The notes under the pieces were generated by a model. It had not been told where the DNA came from. It searched no databases and saw only the letters and a program-made list of their open reading frames with translations. DNA of 43,437 bases from Mycobacterium arosiense ATCC BAA-1401 = DSM 45069. Its GTDB lineage: Bacteria; Actinomycetota; Actinomycetes; Mycobacteriales; Mycobacteriaceae. The stretch spans positions 1 through 43,437 of the forward strand of contig NZ_MVHG01000038.1 of assembly GCF_002086125.1 (NCBI RefSeq), given 5' to 3'. Positions 1 to 9,393 of the stretch are shown piece by piece. The stretch's first letter is position 1. Each line of letters begins with the position of its first letter. A program made the translations under genes and the position numbers.

Positions 1-235
1 ACCCGGCGGGGCGATCTCTTTTCTGTCGACCCGAGGGTCTGACTCCAACACGCCGCGAGACGGCTCGAGACGCCCCGGCCCACAAACCCCTAATTCAGCA
101 AGCTCCTAGCGCCCCTGCCGCCTTCGCCGAAACCGCCCGGCTGGTCGGGCCTCGGCGATCACCCGCCCCGCATCACGATCCGGTCTCGGTGTGTCGGCGC
201 CGGTGTCGAGGCCACAGTTCTTAACATCAGCACCG
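1..235. other. Upstream intergenic region of the penicillin-binding lipoprotein gene
   Basis: These 235 bases precede the first gene. I see no convincing coding frame, promoter or terminator. An open minus-strand frame at 106-510 is Arg/Ala/Pro-rich and looks like a GC-rich shadow of the lipoprotein gene. The region may carry the promoter for the gene at 236, but no clear TANNNT box with good spacing stands out. Confidence 0.4.
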
Positions 236-2050
236 ATGGTAACGAGAACAACAATTGCCACATCCGCCTCAGGCGTGTTGCTGGTCGCGGCCGTCGCCCT
301 GTCCGGCTGCACGCCGCGGCCCGACGGCCCGGGCCCGGCCGCGGAGAAGTTCTTTCGCGCCCTGGCCGTCGGCGACACCGCGACCGCCGCGCAACTCAGC
401 GACAGCCCGAACGAAGCCCGCGAAGCCCTCAACGCGGCCTGGTCGGGTCTGCAGGCAACCCACCTCGACGCGCAACTCCTCAACGCCAAGTACGCCGAGG
501 ACAGCGGCACGGTCGGCTACCGCTTCACCTGGCACCTGCCCAAAAACCGCACCTGGACCTATGACGGCCAGCTGAAGATGGCCCGCGACGAGGGCCACTG
601 GGCGGTCCGTTGGACCGCCAACGCGCTGCACGCCAAGCTGGGCGAGCACCAGACGTTCGCGTTGCGCGCCGACCGGCCGCACCGCGCCTCGGTGAACGAG
701 GTCGGCGGCAGCGAGGTGCTGGTGCCGGGCTACCTGTACCACTACACGCTGGACGCCACCCAGGCCGGACCGGCCTTGTTCGGCACGGCGCACGCCGTCG
801 TCGACGTGCTGCACCCCTTCAACGACGCCCTCAACGATCCGCAGCTACTCGCCGAGCAGGCCAGCGCGACGCCCCACCCGGTGGACCTGGCGGTGACGCT
901 GCACCCCAACGACAACGACAAGGTGTTCCCGCTGATCGGGCACCTGCCCGGCGTCGTGGTCACGCCCCAGCCCGAGATGCTGCCCACCGACCCGCATTTC
1001 GCCCCGGCGGTCATCTCCGCGGTGAAAAAGGCGGTGATCGACCAGCTCGACGGCGAAGCGGGCTGGCGGGTGGTCAGCGTCAACCAGAACGGCGTCGAGG
1101 TGGAGGTGCTGCACGAGGTCGAGGGGTCACCGGCGCCGTCGGTTTCGCTCACCCTGGACCGCACGGTGCAGAACGCCGCCCAGCGCGCCGTCGACAACAA
1201 GGGCGGCAAGGCGATGATCGTGGTGATCAAGCCGTCGACCGGAGAAATCCTCGCGATCGCGCAGAACGGCGCGGCCGACGCGGACGGTTTACCCGCCACC
1301 AACGGCCTGTTCCCACCCGGGTCGACGTTCAAGATGATCACCGCCGGCGCTGCCATCGACCGCGGCATGGCCACGCCCAACTCAATGCTCGGCTGCCCGG
1401 GTCACCTCGACATCGGGCACCGCACCGTGCCCAACTACGGCGGCTTCGATCTCGGCGTGGTGTCGCTGTCGCGCGCGTTCGCCAGCTCGTGTAACACCAC
1501 CTTCGCGGAGTTGAGCAGCCGGATGCCGCCGCGCGGCCTGACCCAGACGGCGGCCCAATACGGGTTCGGCGTCGACTACACCGTGGACGGCGTCTCCACC
1601 GTGACGGGGTCGGTGCCACCGACTGTGGACCTGGCCGAACGAACCGAGGACGGCTTCGGCCAGGGCAAGGTCCTGGCCAGCCCGTTCGGCATGGCCTTGG
1701 TGGCGGCGACGGTCGCCGCCGGCAAGACACCCGTGCCCCAACTGATCGTGGGCCGCCAGACGGCGGTTCAAGGGGACACCACGCCGATCAGCCCGAAGAT
1801 GATCGACGCGCTGCGGCCGATGATGCGGCTGGTGGTGACCAACGGGACCGCCAAGGAGATCGCCGGCTGCGGCGAGATCTACGGGAAGACCGGCGAGGCC
1901 GAGTTCCCGGGCGGATCGCATTCCTGGTTCGCCGGCTACCGCGGCGACCTGGCCTTCGCGTCGCTGATCGTCGGGGGCGGCAGCTCCGAGTGGGCGGTTC
2001 GGATGACGAAGTTCATGTTCGAGGCGCTGCCGCCGAACTTCCTGGCCTAG
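236..2050 (+). CDS. Penicillin-binding lipoprotein (class B PBP, transpeptidase)
   Basis: A 604-residue secreted transpeptidase that should cross-link peptidoglycan from the outer face of the membrane. The N-terminus has a short signal peptide ending in a lipobox (VALSGC, Cys at about residue 22), so it is lipid-anchored. An NTF2-like N-terminal region (about 30-140) is followed by a dimerisation region and the transpeptidase domain. The three active-site motifs are present: STFK at 363-366 (nucleophile Ser363), SCN at 418-420 and KTG at 551-553. ATG 236 is chosen over the upstream GTG 191 because it puts the signal peptide at the start and gives the length of the M. tuberculosis Rv2864c family (about 603). 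The stop codon lies inside the first unit of a 59-bp tandem repeat. Confidence 0.93.
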   Translation: MVTRTTIATSASGVLLVAAVALSGCTPRPDGPGPAAEKFFRALAVGDTATAAQLSDSPNEAREALNAAWSGLQATHLDAQLLNAKYAEDSGTVGYRFTWHLPKNRTWTYDGQLKMARDEGHWAVRWTANALHAKLGEHQTFALRADRPHRASVNEVGGSEVLVPGYLYHYTLDATQAGPALFGTAHAVVDVLHPFNDALNDPQLLAEQASATPHPVDLAVTLHPNDNDKVFPLIGHLPGVVVTPQPEMLPTDPHFAPAVISAVKKAVIDQLDGEAGWRVVSVNQNGVEVEVLHEVEGSPAPSVSLTLDRTVQNAAQRAVDNKGGKAMIVVIKPSTGEILAIAQNGAADADGLPATNGLFPPGSTFKMITAGAAIDRGMATPNSMLGCPGHLDIGHRTVPNYGGFDLGVVSLSRAFASSCNTTFAELSSRMPPRGLTQTAAQYGFGVDYTVDGVSTVTGSVPPTVDLAERTEDGFGQGKVLASPFGMALVAATVAAGKTPVPQLIVGRQTAVQGDTTPISPKMIDALRPMMRLVVTNGTAKEIAGCGEIYGKTGEAEFPGGSHSWFAGYRGDLAFASLIVGGGSSEWAVRMTKFMFEALPPNFLA

Positions 2051-2178
2051 CGCCGGTCGCAAGTGCGGCGCGTGCGCCGGGCGCAGCGGGGCGGCGCCAT
2101 CTGACCTAGCGCCGGTCGCAAGTGCGGCGCGTGCGCCGGGCGCAGCGGGGCGGCGCCATCTGACCCAGCGCCGGTCGC
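2046..2178. repeat. 59-bp tandem repeat, two full units plus 15 bases of a third
   Basis: Identical units run 2046-2104 and 2105-2163; a third begins at 2164 with one mismatch and stops at 2178. The lipoprotein stop codon (2048-2050) is inside unit 1. The unit ends in GGCGCCATCTGACC, close to the AGCGCCATCAGACC seen on the minus strand in the 16411-16524 repeat. This suggests one dispersed, MIRU-like family at gene 3' ends. Copy number could vary between strains. Confidence 0.93.
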
Positions 2179-2185
2179 TCAGCGG

Positions 2186-2191
2186 TAAATT
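2186..2191 (+). promoter_or_regulatory. Candidate -10 box for a leaderless DUF1707 transcript
   Basis: TAAATT fits the mycobacterial TANNNT -10 and sits exactly 6 nt before the ATG at 2198, so transcription would start at or within a base or two of the start codon. No Shine-Dalgarno is visible, which agrees with a leaderless mRNA. Confidence 0.55.
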
Positions 2192-2197
2192 GCGAAC

Positions 2198-2782
2198 ATG
2201 ACCGATACCGGCGGCGACATGGTGGCCTTGCGGGTCTCCGACGCCGACCGCAACGGCACGATGCGGCGATTGCACAACGCCGTGGCGCTCGGCCTGATCG
2301 ATATCGGCGAGTTCGAGCAACGCTCGTCGCAGGTGTCCTACGCGCGCACGCGCGGCGAGCTGGACCACCTGGTCGGCGATCTGCCGGGACCGGGCGCCAT
2401 CGTCACCTCCGCGGCCGACCGGGTGGAGCTGCGGGGCTGGGCGGGTTCGCTCAAGCGCCACGGCGAATGGCAGGTGCCCACCCGCCTGGCGCTGGTCCGC
2501 CGGCTGGGCTCGGTGGAGCTCGACCTCACCAAGGCCCGGTTCGCCGGGCCCGTGGTGGTGATCGAACTCGACATGAGATTCGGCTCGGTGGAGATTCGGT
2601 TGCCCGACGGAGCCAGCGCGTCCATCGACGACGTCGAGGTCTACGTGGGCAGCGCCAGCGACCGACGCAAGGATCCACCTGGTGAGGGCAGGCCGCACGT
2701 CGTGTTGACCGGACGGGTGGTGTGCGGCTCGGTGATCATCCGGGGGCCGCGGCGCTCGCTGCTGCGCCGTCGGCGGCTCTGA
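2198..2782 (+). CDS. DUF1707 (SHOCT-like) domain protein
   Basis: A 194-residue protein of unknown biochemical role. The first about 60 residues match the actinobacterial DUF1707 pattern: LRVSDADRN, then a helix pair ending in ELDHLVGDLPG. This domain often precedes membrane or cell-surface C-terminal domains. Here the rest (about 75-194) is a beta-rich region with short repeated strands (GSVELDL, GSVEIRL, GSVIIRG) resembling the domain commonly paired with DUF1707. I see no signal peptide or transmembrane helix. The C-terminus is very basic (RRSLLRRRRL). ATG 2198 is supported by a -10 box 6 nt upstream. The gene is monocistronic or read into mapB. Confidence 0.85.
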   Translation: MTDTGGDMVALRVSDADRNGTMRRLHNAVALGLIDIGEFEQRSSQVSYARTRGELDHLVGDLPGPGAIVTSAADRVELRGWAGSLKRHGEWQVPTRLALVRRLGSVELDLTKARFAGPVVVIELDMRFGSVEIRLPDGASASIDDVEVYVGSASDRRKDPPGEGRPHVVLTGRVVCGSVIIRGPRRSLLRRRRL

Positions 2783-2802
2783 TCGTGCACCCACGCTGCC
2801 GT

Positions 2803-2808
2803 TAAGCT
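2803..2808 (+). promoter_or_regulatory. Candidate -10 box for leaderless mapB
   Basis: TAAGCT matches TANNNT and lies 6 nt upstream of the mapB ATG at 2815, placing the predicted first transcribed base on the start codon. No ribosome-binding site precedes the ATG. Confidence 0.55.
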
Positions 2809-2814
2809 GGTCGC

Positions 2815-3672
2815 ATGCCTGCTCGCACCGCGCTTTCCCCAGGAGAGTTGTCCCCGACTCTGCCGGTGCCCGGCAGTATCCCGCGCCCGGAGTACGCCTG
2901 GAAGCCCACGGCCAAAGAGGGCAGCGAACCGTGGGTGCAGATACCCGAGGTGATCGAGAAGATGCGCGTCGCCGGCCGGATCGCGGCCGGTGCGCTGGTG
3001 GAGGCCGGCAAGGCCGTCGCACCGGGGGTGACCACCGACGAACTCGACCGCATCGCCCACGAGTACATGGTCGACCACGGCGCCTACCCCTCCACGCTGG
3101 GCTACAAGGGCTACCCGAAGTCGTGCTGCACGTCGCTCAACGAGGTCATCTGCCACGGAATCCCCGACTCGACGGTGATCGAGGACGGCGACATCGTCAA
3201 CATCGACGTCACGGCCTACATCGACGGGGTGCACGGCGACACCAACGCGACGTTTTTGGCCGGTGACGTCTCCGAAGAACACCGCCTGCTGGTGGAGCGG
3301 ACCCGGGAGGCGACGATGCGCGCCATCAACGCCGTCAAGCCCGGGCGGGCGTTGTCGGTCATCGGTCGCGTCATCGAGTCGTACGCAAACCGGTTCGGCT
3401 ACAACGTCGTTCGCGACTTCACCGGTCACGGCATCGGTACCACGTTTCACAACGGGCTGGTGGTGCTGCACTATGAGCAGCCGTCGGTGTCCACCATCAT
3501 GCAACCGGGGATGACGTTCACCATCGAACCGATGATCAACCTCGGCGGCCTGGACTACGAGATCTGGGACGACGGCTGGACGGTGGTCACCCGCGATCGC
3601 AAGTGGACCGCCCAGTTCGAGCACACCCTGCTGGTCACCGACACCGGCGTCGAAATCCTCACCTTGCCATGA
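2815..3672 (+). CDS. mapB: Methionine aminopeptidase, type Ic (MapB)
   Basis: A 285-residue metalloprotease that removes N-terminal Met from nascent proteins in the cytoplasm. The N-terminal extension with a proline-rich stretch ([16 protein letters not shown], about 18-33) is the hallmark of mycobacterial type Ic enzymes, thought to contact the ribosome. The pita-bread fold ligands are visible: the Asp pair in [19 protein letters not shown], His in the FTGHGIG motif, Glu in FTIEPM and Glu in QFEHTLLV. Length agrees with Rv2861c (285). The start is fixed by the leaderless -10 box. cobQ follows after 10 nt and is probably co-transcribed. Confidence 0.96.
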   Translation: MPARTALSPGELSPTLPVPGSIPRPEYAWKPTAKEGSEPWVQIPEVIEKMRVAGRIAAGALVEAGKAVAPGVTTDELDRIAHEYMVDHGAYPSTLGYKGYPKSCCTSLNEVICHGIPDSTVIEDGDIVNIDVTAYIDGVHGDTNATFLAGDVSEEHRLLVERTREATMRAINAVKPGRALSVIGRVIESYANRFGYNVVRDFTGHGIGTTFHNGLVVLHYEQPSVSTIMQPGMTFTIEPMINLGGLDYEIWDDGWTVVTRDRKWTAQFEHTLLVTDTGVEILTLP

Positions 3673-3682
3673 CGTTTGCCTG

Positions 3683-5188
3683 ATGACCGGAGCCCTGCTG
3701 GTCGCGGGCACCAGCTCCGACGCCGGGAAATCGGTGTTGGTGGCGGGCCTGTGCCGGTTGTTGGCACGCCGCGGGGTCCGCGTCGCCCCGTTCAAGGCGC
3801 AGAACATGTCCAACAACTCCGTGGTGACCGTCGAAGGCGGCGAAATCGGCCGCGCCCAGGCGATTCAGGCGCGCGCGGCGGGGCTGGAACCCAGCGTGCG
3901 CTTCAACCCGATCCTGCTCAAGCCGGGCGGCGACCGCACCTCGCAACTGGTGATCAAGGGTCAGGTCGCCGACACGGTCAGCGCGAAAAGCTATGTGGGG
4001 CATCGTGATCGGCTGTCCGCTACCGTCCTCGACGAATTGACCTGCCTGCGTGCCGAATTCGACGCGGTGATCTGCGAGGGTGCCGGTTCACCGGCCGAGA
4101 TCAACCTGCGCTCCACCGACCTGGCCAACATGGGACTGGCCCGCGCGGCGAATTTGCCGGTGCTTGTAGTCGGGGACATCGATCGTGGCGGCCTGCTGGC
4201 GCACCTGTTCGGGACGGTCGCGGTGCTCGACCCCGCCGACCAGGCGCTGATCGCGGGCTTCGTCGTCAACAAGTTCCGCGGCGATTCCGCGCTGCTCGAA
4301 CCCGGGTTACGCCAGCTGCGCGACATGACCGGCCGGCCCACCTACGGTGTGCTCCCGTACACCGACGAGCTGTGGTTGGACGCCGAGGACTCGCTGTCGG
4401 TGGTCGCGCACCGCGTCGTCGGCACGCCCGCACCCCCGCGCGGACACGAGTGGCTGCGGGTGGCCGCGGTCCGGTTGCCCCGGATCTCGAACTCCACCGA
4501 CGTCGAGGCCCTGGCCTGCGAGCCGGGTGTGCTGGTGCGCTGGGTCAGCGACCCCGCCGACGTCACCGACGCCGACCTGATCGTCATCCCGGGCAGCAAG
4601 GCCACCGTCGCCGACCTGGCGTGGCTGCGCGGTCACGGCCTGGCCGAGGCGATCACCGCGCACGCCCGCGCCGGCAAGCCGGTGCTGGGAATCTGCGGCG
4701 GATTTCAAATGCTGTGCAGTCGCCTAGACGATCCGGTGGAATCCGGGACCAATGGCGTGCCCGGGCTGGGCCTGCTGGACGTCGACATCGCCTTCGATCC
4801 CGACAAGATCCTGTGCCGCTGGCAGCGCCCGCTCACCGGGTACGAGATCCATCACGGCCGGGTCACCCGCTGCGCCGAGGCGGGCTGGTTCGATTGCGAC
4901 ACCGCACCACAGCCGCCGGGTGTGGTGCGCGGGGCGGTCTTCGGGACCCACTGGCACGGACTGCTCGATAATGACGACTTCCGGCGCGGGTGGTTGCGCC
5001 GGGTCGCCGATGCCGCCGGCCGCGGCGGCTTCGTGGTCGGCGACGTCAACGTCGCCGCCCGCCGCGACGCGCAACTCGACGTCGCCGCCGACTTGCTGGC
5101 ATCCCATCTCGACATCGACGCTATTGTCAGCCTGCTTGATGGTCCACCGCCACGGCGGCCGCATCTGGCAACTGTCTTGCGGCCCTGA
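3683..5188 (+). CDS. cobQ: Cobyric acid synthase (CobQ)
   Basis: A 501-residue glutamine-dependent enzyme that amidates adenosylcobyrinic acid a,c-diamide at four peripheral carboxylates in cobalamin synthesis. The N-terminal domain (1-about 235) is dethiobiotin-synthetase-like, with the P-loop variant GTSSDAGKS and the CobQ signature [12 protein letters not shown]. The C-terminal class I glutaminase-like domain (about 250-440) has the nucleophile elbow LGICGGFQM and the THWHG histidine. It starts 10 nt after mapB. From memory, M. tuberculosis cobQ1 sits elsewhere (Rv0255c), while mapB-cobQ adjacency occurs in other mycobacteria. The other cobalamin genes in this window are 30 kb away. Confidence 0.95.
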   Translation: MTGALLVAGTSSDAGKSVLVAGLCRLLARRGVRVAPFKAQNMSNNSVVTVEGGEIGRAQAIQARAAGLEPSVRFNPILLKPGGDRTSQLVIKGQVADTVSAKSYVGHRDRLSATVLDELTCLRAEFDAVICEGAGSPAEINLRSTDLANMGLARAANLPVLVVGDIDRGGLLAHLFGTVAVLDPADQALIAGFVVNKFRGDSALLEPGLRQLRDMTGRPTYGVLPYTDELWLDAEDSLSVVAHRVVGTPAPPRGHEWLRVAAVRLPRISNSTDVEALACEPGVLVRWVSDPADVTDADLIVIPGSKATVADLAWLRGHGLAEAITAHARAGKPVLGICGGFQMLCSRLDDPVESGTNGVPGLGLLDVDIAFDPDKILCRWQRPLTGYEIHHGRVTRCAEAGWFDCDTAPQPPGVVRGAVFGTHWHGLLDNDDFRRGWLRRVADAAGRGGFVVGDVNVAARRDAQLDVAADLLASHLDIDAIVSLLDGPPPRRPHLATVLRP

Positions 5189-5203
5189 AGCATTCGCGCC
5201 GAG

Positions 5204-5221
5204 CGCGGCGTGAACGCCGCG
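5204..5221 (+). terminator. GC-rich hairpin after cobQ
   Basis: An 8-bp perfect inverted repeat (CGCGGCGT / ACGCCGCG, arms 5204-5211 and 5214-5221) lies 16 nt after the cobQ stop. There is no U-tract, so it would be a mycobacterial-type intrinsic terminator at best. The next gene has its own promoter box, which fits a transcription unit boundary here. Confidence 0.4.
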
Positions 5222-5297
5222 GTGGGCGGCACGGTCCAAAAACGGGATCCGCGTACCAGATGCGCAACACTTGTCGCGCACGCATGCCGTTTGGTTG

Positions 5298-5303
5298 TAG
5301 CGT
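5298..5303 (+). promoter_or_regulatory. Candidate -10 box for the leaderless gene at 5310
   Basis: TAGCGT fits TANNNT and ends exactly 6 nt before the GTG at 5310. This spacing is repeated before mapB, the DUF1707 gene and cysG, and supports the GTG start over the ATGs at 5319 and 5322. Confidence 0.5.
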
Positions 5304-5309
5304 GCTGGG

Positions 5310-5870
5310 GTGCCCTCGATGATGACCACCCTGGAGGGTTTCCCCGTGCCGGTGGTTGTGGCCGGCCCGGAGAACGGCGTCGTCGTCGTCATACTGGGCG
5401 ACGCAGACCGCGTTCCGGCGGCGTACGACGCGGTCTGCGAGCGCCTGCACACCGCGTCGCTCCGAACGGTCGTGGTCGGCTTCGACCCGCGCCTGACCCC
5501 CAAGTCGCTCATCGGCATCCTCGACGTGCTGGGCATCGGCTGGGCCGTGGTGATGGGGGATCGCGCCGGCGCCGAGCTCGCCTGGGAACTGACCGCCACC
5601 CGGCTGGGCCGCTTCGTCGGACTGGTGGTGATCGACCGCGGCCACCCGCGGGTCGCCAATTACGAGGGCGCCATCACCGACGGCCACTGCCCGCCGGTCG
5701 AGATCGGCACCACCGTGTTGGTCAGCTCGCCGGCCGCCCGGGCGGTGGCGCAGGCCAGCCAGCGCTACGTCTACGCCGACTACCGCGTGGTGCACCTGGG
5801 GCGGCGCACGGTGCAGGAGTCGACCGCGCAACTGGCCGCCGAGATCATCTTGCGCACCAGCACCTGGTAA
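5310..5870 (+). CDS. Small alpha/beta-hydrolase-like protein, function unknown
   Basis: A 186-residue protein with alternating hydrophobic strands typical of a trimmed alpha/beta-hydrolase fold: VVVVILGD, TVVVGFD, GWAVVMGDRAGAELAWELT, GLVVIDRG and TTVLVSS. The nucleophile elbow position reads GDRAG, so the usual Ser/Cys nucleophile (GxSxG) is Asp or Arg here and catalysis is doubtful. There is no signal peptide or transmembrane helix. It lies 20 nt upstream of glnA4 on the same strand and may be co-transcribed. I do not recall an equivalent between mapB and glnA4 in M. tuberculosis. It could be a degenerate hydrolase kept as a structural or binding protein. Confidence 0.75.
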   Translation: MPSMMTTLEGFPVPVVVAGPENGVVVVILGDADRVPAAYDAVCERLHTASLRTVVVGFDPRLTPKSLIGILDVLGIGWAVVMGDRAGAELAWELTATRLGRFVGLVVIDRGHPRVANYEGAITDGHCPPVEIGTTVLVSSPAARAVAQASQRYVYADYRVVHLGRRTVQESTAQLAAEIILRTSTW

Positions 5871-5890
5871 CGGCTGGTTGACTGACCGTC

Positions 5891-7285
5891 ATGGCCAGTG
5901 AAGAACCTGCCGCCGCCCAACCCGATGCCGGGATGCTGTCGTTGACCGCGCTGCAGCGGCTGGTGGGCGCCGGCGAGGTGGACACCGTCATCGTGGCGTT
6001 CGCCGACATGCAGGGCCGGCTGGTCGGCAAGCGGATCGACGCCCGGCTGTTCGTCGACGAGGTGGCCACGCACGGCGCCGAGTGCTGCGGGTACCTGCTC
6101 GCCGTCGACGTCGACATGAACACCGTGAGCGGCTATGCCGTGTCGAGCTGGGACACCGGATACGGCGACACGGTGATGCGGCCCGACCTGTCCACCCTGC
6201 GGCGCATTCCCTGGCTGGCCGGCACGGCGCTGGTGATCGCCGACGTGTGCTGGTCCGACGGCAGTCCGGTCACCGTGTCGCCGCGGGCGATCCTGCGCCG
6301 CCAGCTGGACCGGTTGGCCGACCGCGGCCTGGTCGCCGACGTCGCCACCGAGCTGGAATTCATCGTGTTCGACGAGCCCTATCGTCAGGCATGGGCCAAC
6401 GGCTACCGCGGGCTGACCCCGGCCAGCGACTACAACATCGACTACGCGATCTCGGCGTCGTCGCGCATGGAGCCGCTGCTGCGCGACATCCGGCGGGGGA
6501 TGATCGGCGCCGGCCTGCGCTTCGAGGCCGTCAAGGGCGAATGCAACCGGGGGCAGCAGGAAATCGGCTTCCGGTACGCCGACGCCCTGGTCACCTGCGA
6601 CAACCACGTCATCTACAAGAACGGCGCTAAGGAGATCGCCGACCGGCATGGTAAGAGCCTGACCTTCATGGCGAAATACGATGAGCGAGAAGGCAACAGC
6701 TGTCACGTGCACCTCTCGCTGCGCGATGTGGCGGGCGGAGCGGTGTTCGCCGATCCCAGTCGCCCGCACGGCATGTCGTCGACGTTTTGCAGTTTCCTGG
6801 CCGGCCTGTTGGCCAGCTTGGGCGAGCTCACATTGTTCTACGCGCCGAACATCAACTCCTACAAGCGATTCGCCGACGCCAGCTTCGCGCCCACAGCGCT
6901 GGCGTGGGGAGTGGACAATCGCACCTGCGCGCTGCGGGTGGTCGGTCACGGGCCCAACACGCGCGTCGAGTGCCGGGTTCCCGGCGGCGACGTCAACCCG
7001 TATCTGGCCGTGGCGGCCGCCGTCGCCGGCGGGCTGTACGGTATCGAACGGGGCCTGGCGCTACCGGAGCCCTGCGCGGGAAACGCCTACCAGGCTCCCG
7101 GCGTCGAGCGGTTGCCCGCCACCCTGGCGGCGGCGGCCTCGGCGTTCGAAGGCTCGACGCTCGCGCGGGACGCGTTCGGCGACGACGTGGTCGCCCACTA
7201 CCTGAACAACGCGCGGGTGGAGTTGGCGGCGTTCAATGCGGCGGTCACCGACTGGGAGAGGATGCGTGGTTTTGAACGGCTGTGA
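5891..7285 (+). CDS. glnA4: Glutamine synthetase-like gamma-glutamyl-amine ligase (GlnA4)
   Basis: A 464-residue member of the glutamine synthetase family, more like PuuA and Streptomyces GlnA3/GlnA4 than the nitrogen-assimilating GlnA1. These enzymes ligate glutamate to polyamines or ethanolamine using ATP. The beta-grasp N-terminus starts near residue 25 (VAFADMQGRLVGKRID). Catalytic-domain landmarks are ATELEFIVFDE, KGECNRGQQEIGF, NSCHVHLSL, RVVGHGPNTRVECRVPGGDVNPY and the helix after it. The adenylylation-site region of GlnA1 is not apparent. The next three genes encode a C26 hydrolase, an aldehyde dehydrogenase and an SDR, the arrangement expected for catabolism of a gamma-glutamylated amine. 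It overlaps the next gene by up to 20 nt. Confidence 0.92.
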   Translation: MASEEPAAAQPDAGMLSLTALQRLVGAGEVDTVIVAFADMQGRLVGKRIDARLFVDEVATHGAECCGYLLAVDVDMNTVSGYAVSSWDTGYGDTVMRPDLSTLRRIPWLAGTALVIADVCWSDGSPVTVSPRAILRRQLDRLADRGLVADVATELEFIVFDEPYRQAWANGYRGLTPASDYNIDYAISASSRMEPLLRDIRRGMIGAGLRFEAVKGECNRGQQEIGFRYADALVTCDNHVIYKNGAKEIADRHGKSLTFMAKYDEREGNSCHVHLSLRDVAGGAVFADPSRPHGMSSTFCSFLAGLLASLGELTLFYAPNINSYKRFADASFAPTALAWGVDNRTCALRVVGHGPNTRVECRVPGGDVNPYLAVAAAVAGGLYGIERGLALPEPCAGNAYQAPGVERLPATLAAAASAFEGSTLARDAFGDDVVAHYLNNARVELAAFNAAVTDWERMRGFERL

Positions 7286-8027
7286 GTTTGATGGCGGCGA
7301 CCCGCGCCGCCCGGTCATCGGCCTGACCACATACCTCGAGCGGGTGCAGGCCGGCGTCTGGGACATCCCCGCCGGGTATCTGCCCGCCGACTACTTCGAA
7401 GGTGTCATCCTGGCCGGCGGGATAGCGGTGTTGCTGCCACCGCAGCCGGCGGGCGACCAGATAGTCGATTCGGTTCTCGACGGCCTGCACGCGCTGGTGA
7501 TCACGGGCGGCTACGACCTGGACCCCGCCAGCTACGGCCAGCAACCCCACCCGTGCACCGATGAGCCCCGCGCCGACCGCGACGCGTGGGAGTTCGCGCT
7601 GTTGCGGGGCGCGTTGCGGCGGGGCCTGCCGGTGCTCGGAATCTGCCGCGGCGCACAGGTACTCAATGTCGCGCTGGGCGGCACCCTGCACCAGCACCTG
7701 CCCGACGTGCTCGGGCACAGCGGACACCGGGCGGGCAACGGGGTGTTCACCAGGCTGCCGGTATCGACCGTGGCGGGCACCCGGCTGGCCGCGCTGGTCG
7801 GGGAGGCCGCCGATGCGCCGAGCTATCACCATCAGGCCATCGACAAGGTGGGCGACGGTCTGGTGGTCAGCGCGCGCGACGGCGACGGCGTGGTCGAGGC
7901 GCTGGAGCTGCCGGGGGACAGGTTTGTGCTTGCGGTGCAATGGCATCCGGAACAATCGCTGGACGACCTGCGGTTGTTCACCGCGATCGTGGACGCGGCC
8001 CGGTCCTACGCGGGACGCGTGAGCTGA
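7266..8027 (+). CDS. Class I glutamine amidotransferase-like hydrolase (peptidase C26, PuuD-like)
   Basis: About 253 residues. The family removes gamma-linked glutamate, for example from gamma-glutamyl-GABA. The fold is visible from PVIGLTTYLERV onward. The nucleophile Cys lies in GICRGAQVLNVALGG, with the His-Glu partner in WHPEQS near the C-terminus; a substrate-side motif YHHQAIDKVG precedes it. The start is uncertain. GTG 7266 and TTG 7272 both overlap the end of glnA4, and the purine run at 7254-7262 is better spaced for TTG 7272. An upstream ATG at 7236 would add 10 residues unlike the family. Translational coupling with glnA4 is likely. Equivalent to Rv2859c. Confidence 0.88.
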   Translation: MVLNGCEFDGGDPRRPVIGLTTYLERVQAGVWDIPAGYLPADYFEGVILAGGIAVLLPPQPAGDQIVDSVLDGLHALVITGGYDLDPASYGQQPHPCTDEPRADRDAWEFALLRGALRRGLPVLGICRGAQVLNVALGGTLHQHLPDVLGHSGHRAGNGVFTRLPVSTVAGTRLAALVGEAADAPSYHHQAIDKVGDGLVVSARDGDGVVEALELPGDRFVLAVQWHPEQSLDDLRLFTAIVDAARSYAGRVS

Positions 8028-8028
8028 G

Positions 8029-9393
8029 TTGAGCGCCGCGCAACTGATCAACCCCGCGACCGAGGAAGTGCTGCGCTCGGTCGAGCATGCCGACGTCGCG
8101 GCGGTCGACGACGCGGTGGCCCGGGCACGGGCGGCCCAGCGCAGGTGGGCGCGGTTGGCCCCGGCCGAACGGGCGGCTGGCCTGCGGGCCTTCGCCGAAG
8201 TCGTGGACGCCCACCTCGACGAGCTGGCCGCCCTTGAGGTCGCCAACTCGGGGCATCCCATCGCGTCGGCCGAGTGGGAAGCCGGTCATGTCCGTGACGT
8301 GTTGAACTTCTACGCCGCCGGCCCGGAACGCTTGTCCGGCAAGCAGATTCCCGTGGCCGGCGGCCTGGATGTGACGTTCAACGAGCCGATGGGCGTGATC
8401 GGTGTGATCACCCCGTGGAACTTCCCGATGCCCATCGCGTCGTGGGGGTTCGCACCGGCGCTGGCCGCGGGCAACGCCGTGCTGGTCAAACCCGCCGAGG
8501 TGACGCCGCTGACCACGATGCGGCTCGGTGCGCTGGCGGCTTACGCCGGACTCGACGCGGACCTGCTGCAGGTGATGCCGGGGCCGGGCGCGGTGGTGGG
8601 GCAGCGGTTGGTCACCCATCCCGACGTCCGCAAGATCGTGTTCACCGGGTCCACCGAGGTCGGCAAGGCGGTGATGACCGGTGCGGCCGCACAGGTGAAG
8701 CGGGTGACCCTCGAACTGGGCGGCAAGAGCGCCAACATCGTCTTCGCCGACTGCGACCTCGAGCGCGCTGCCGCGACCGCGCCGGCCGGGGTGTTCGACA
8801 ACGCCGGCCAGGACTGCTGCGCCCGCAGCCGGATCCTGGTGCAGCGCAGCGTCTATGACCGGTTCATGGAGCTACTCGAGCCCGCCGTCACGCGCGTCGT
8901 CGTCGGCGACCCGGCGTCCCGGGACACCGAGATGGGGCCGCTGGTGTCCGCGGCGCACCGCGACAAGGTGGCGTCCTACGTGCCCGACGACGCCCCCGTC
9001 GCGTTTCGCGGAACCGCGCCGGGCGGCCGCGGATTCTGGTTCCCGCCAACGGTTCTGACGCCGCGCCGCACCGACCGCTGCGTCACCGACGAGATCTTCG
9101 GCCCGGTCGTCACAGTGCTGGCCTTCGACGACGAGCACGACGCCATCACGCTGGCCAACAACACCAGCTACGGCCTGTCCGGATCGATCTGGACCGACGA
9201 CCTGTCCCGCGCGCTGCGCGTCTCCCGGGCGGTGGAAGCCGGGAATCTGTCGGTGAATTCGCACTCGTCGGTGCGGTACAGCACCCCGTTCGGCGGGTTC
9301 AAGCAGTCGGGGCTGGGCCGCGAGCTGGGCCCGGACGCGCCGCTGCACTTCACCGAAACCAAGAACGTGTTCATCGCGATCCGAGAGGAGTAG
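8029..9393 (+). CDS. aldC: NAD(P)-dependent aldehyde dehydrogenase (AldC)
   Basis: A 454-residue aldehyde dehydrogenase. Seen in order: oxyanion Asn and cofactor-site residues in TPWNFPM, the Rossmann loop FTGSTEVGK, the general base Glu in [11 protein letters not shown], the catalytic Cys in [11 protein letters not shown] and the C-terminal motif [13 protein letters not shown]. It starts with TTG at 8029, one base after the preceding TGA, so translation is probably coupled. In this set it would oxidise the aldehyde from an amine released or protected by gamma-glutamylation, analogous to PuuC. The substrate is not evident. Equivalent to Rv2858c (455 residues). Confidence 0.93.
   Translation: MSAAQLINPATEEVLRSVEHADVAAVDDAVARARAAQRRWARLAPAERAAGLRAFAEVVDAHLDELAALEVANSGHPIASAEWEAGHVRDVLNFYAAGPERLSGKQIPVAGGLDVTFNEPMGVIGVITPWNFPMPIASWGFAPALAAGNAVLVKPAEVTPLTTMRLGALAAYAGLDADLLQVMPGPGAVVGQRLVTHPDVRKIVFTGSTEVGKAVMTGAAAQVKRVTLELGGKSANIVFADCDLERAAATAPAGVFDNAGQDCCARSRILVQRSVYDRFMELLEPAVTRVVVGDPASRDTEMGPLVSAAHRDKVASYVPDDAPVAFRGTAPGGRGFWFPPTVLTPRRTDRCVTDEIFGPVVTVLAFDDEHDAITLANNTSYGLSGSIWTDDLSRALRVSRAVEAGNLSVNSHSSVRYSTPFGGFKQSGLGRELGPDAPLHFTETKNVFIAIREE

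Noticed and set aside
1382..3022. Long open frame on the minus strand (546 codons) across the lipoprotein and DUF1707 genes
   Set aside because: Composition is Arg/His/Gly/Ala-rich without domain motifs and runs opposite three well-supported genes; typical GC-rich antisense shadow.
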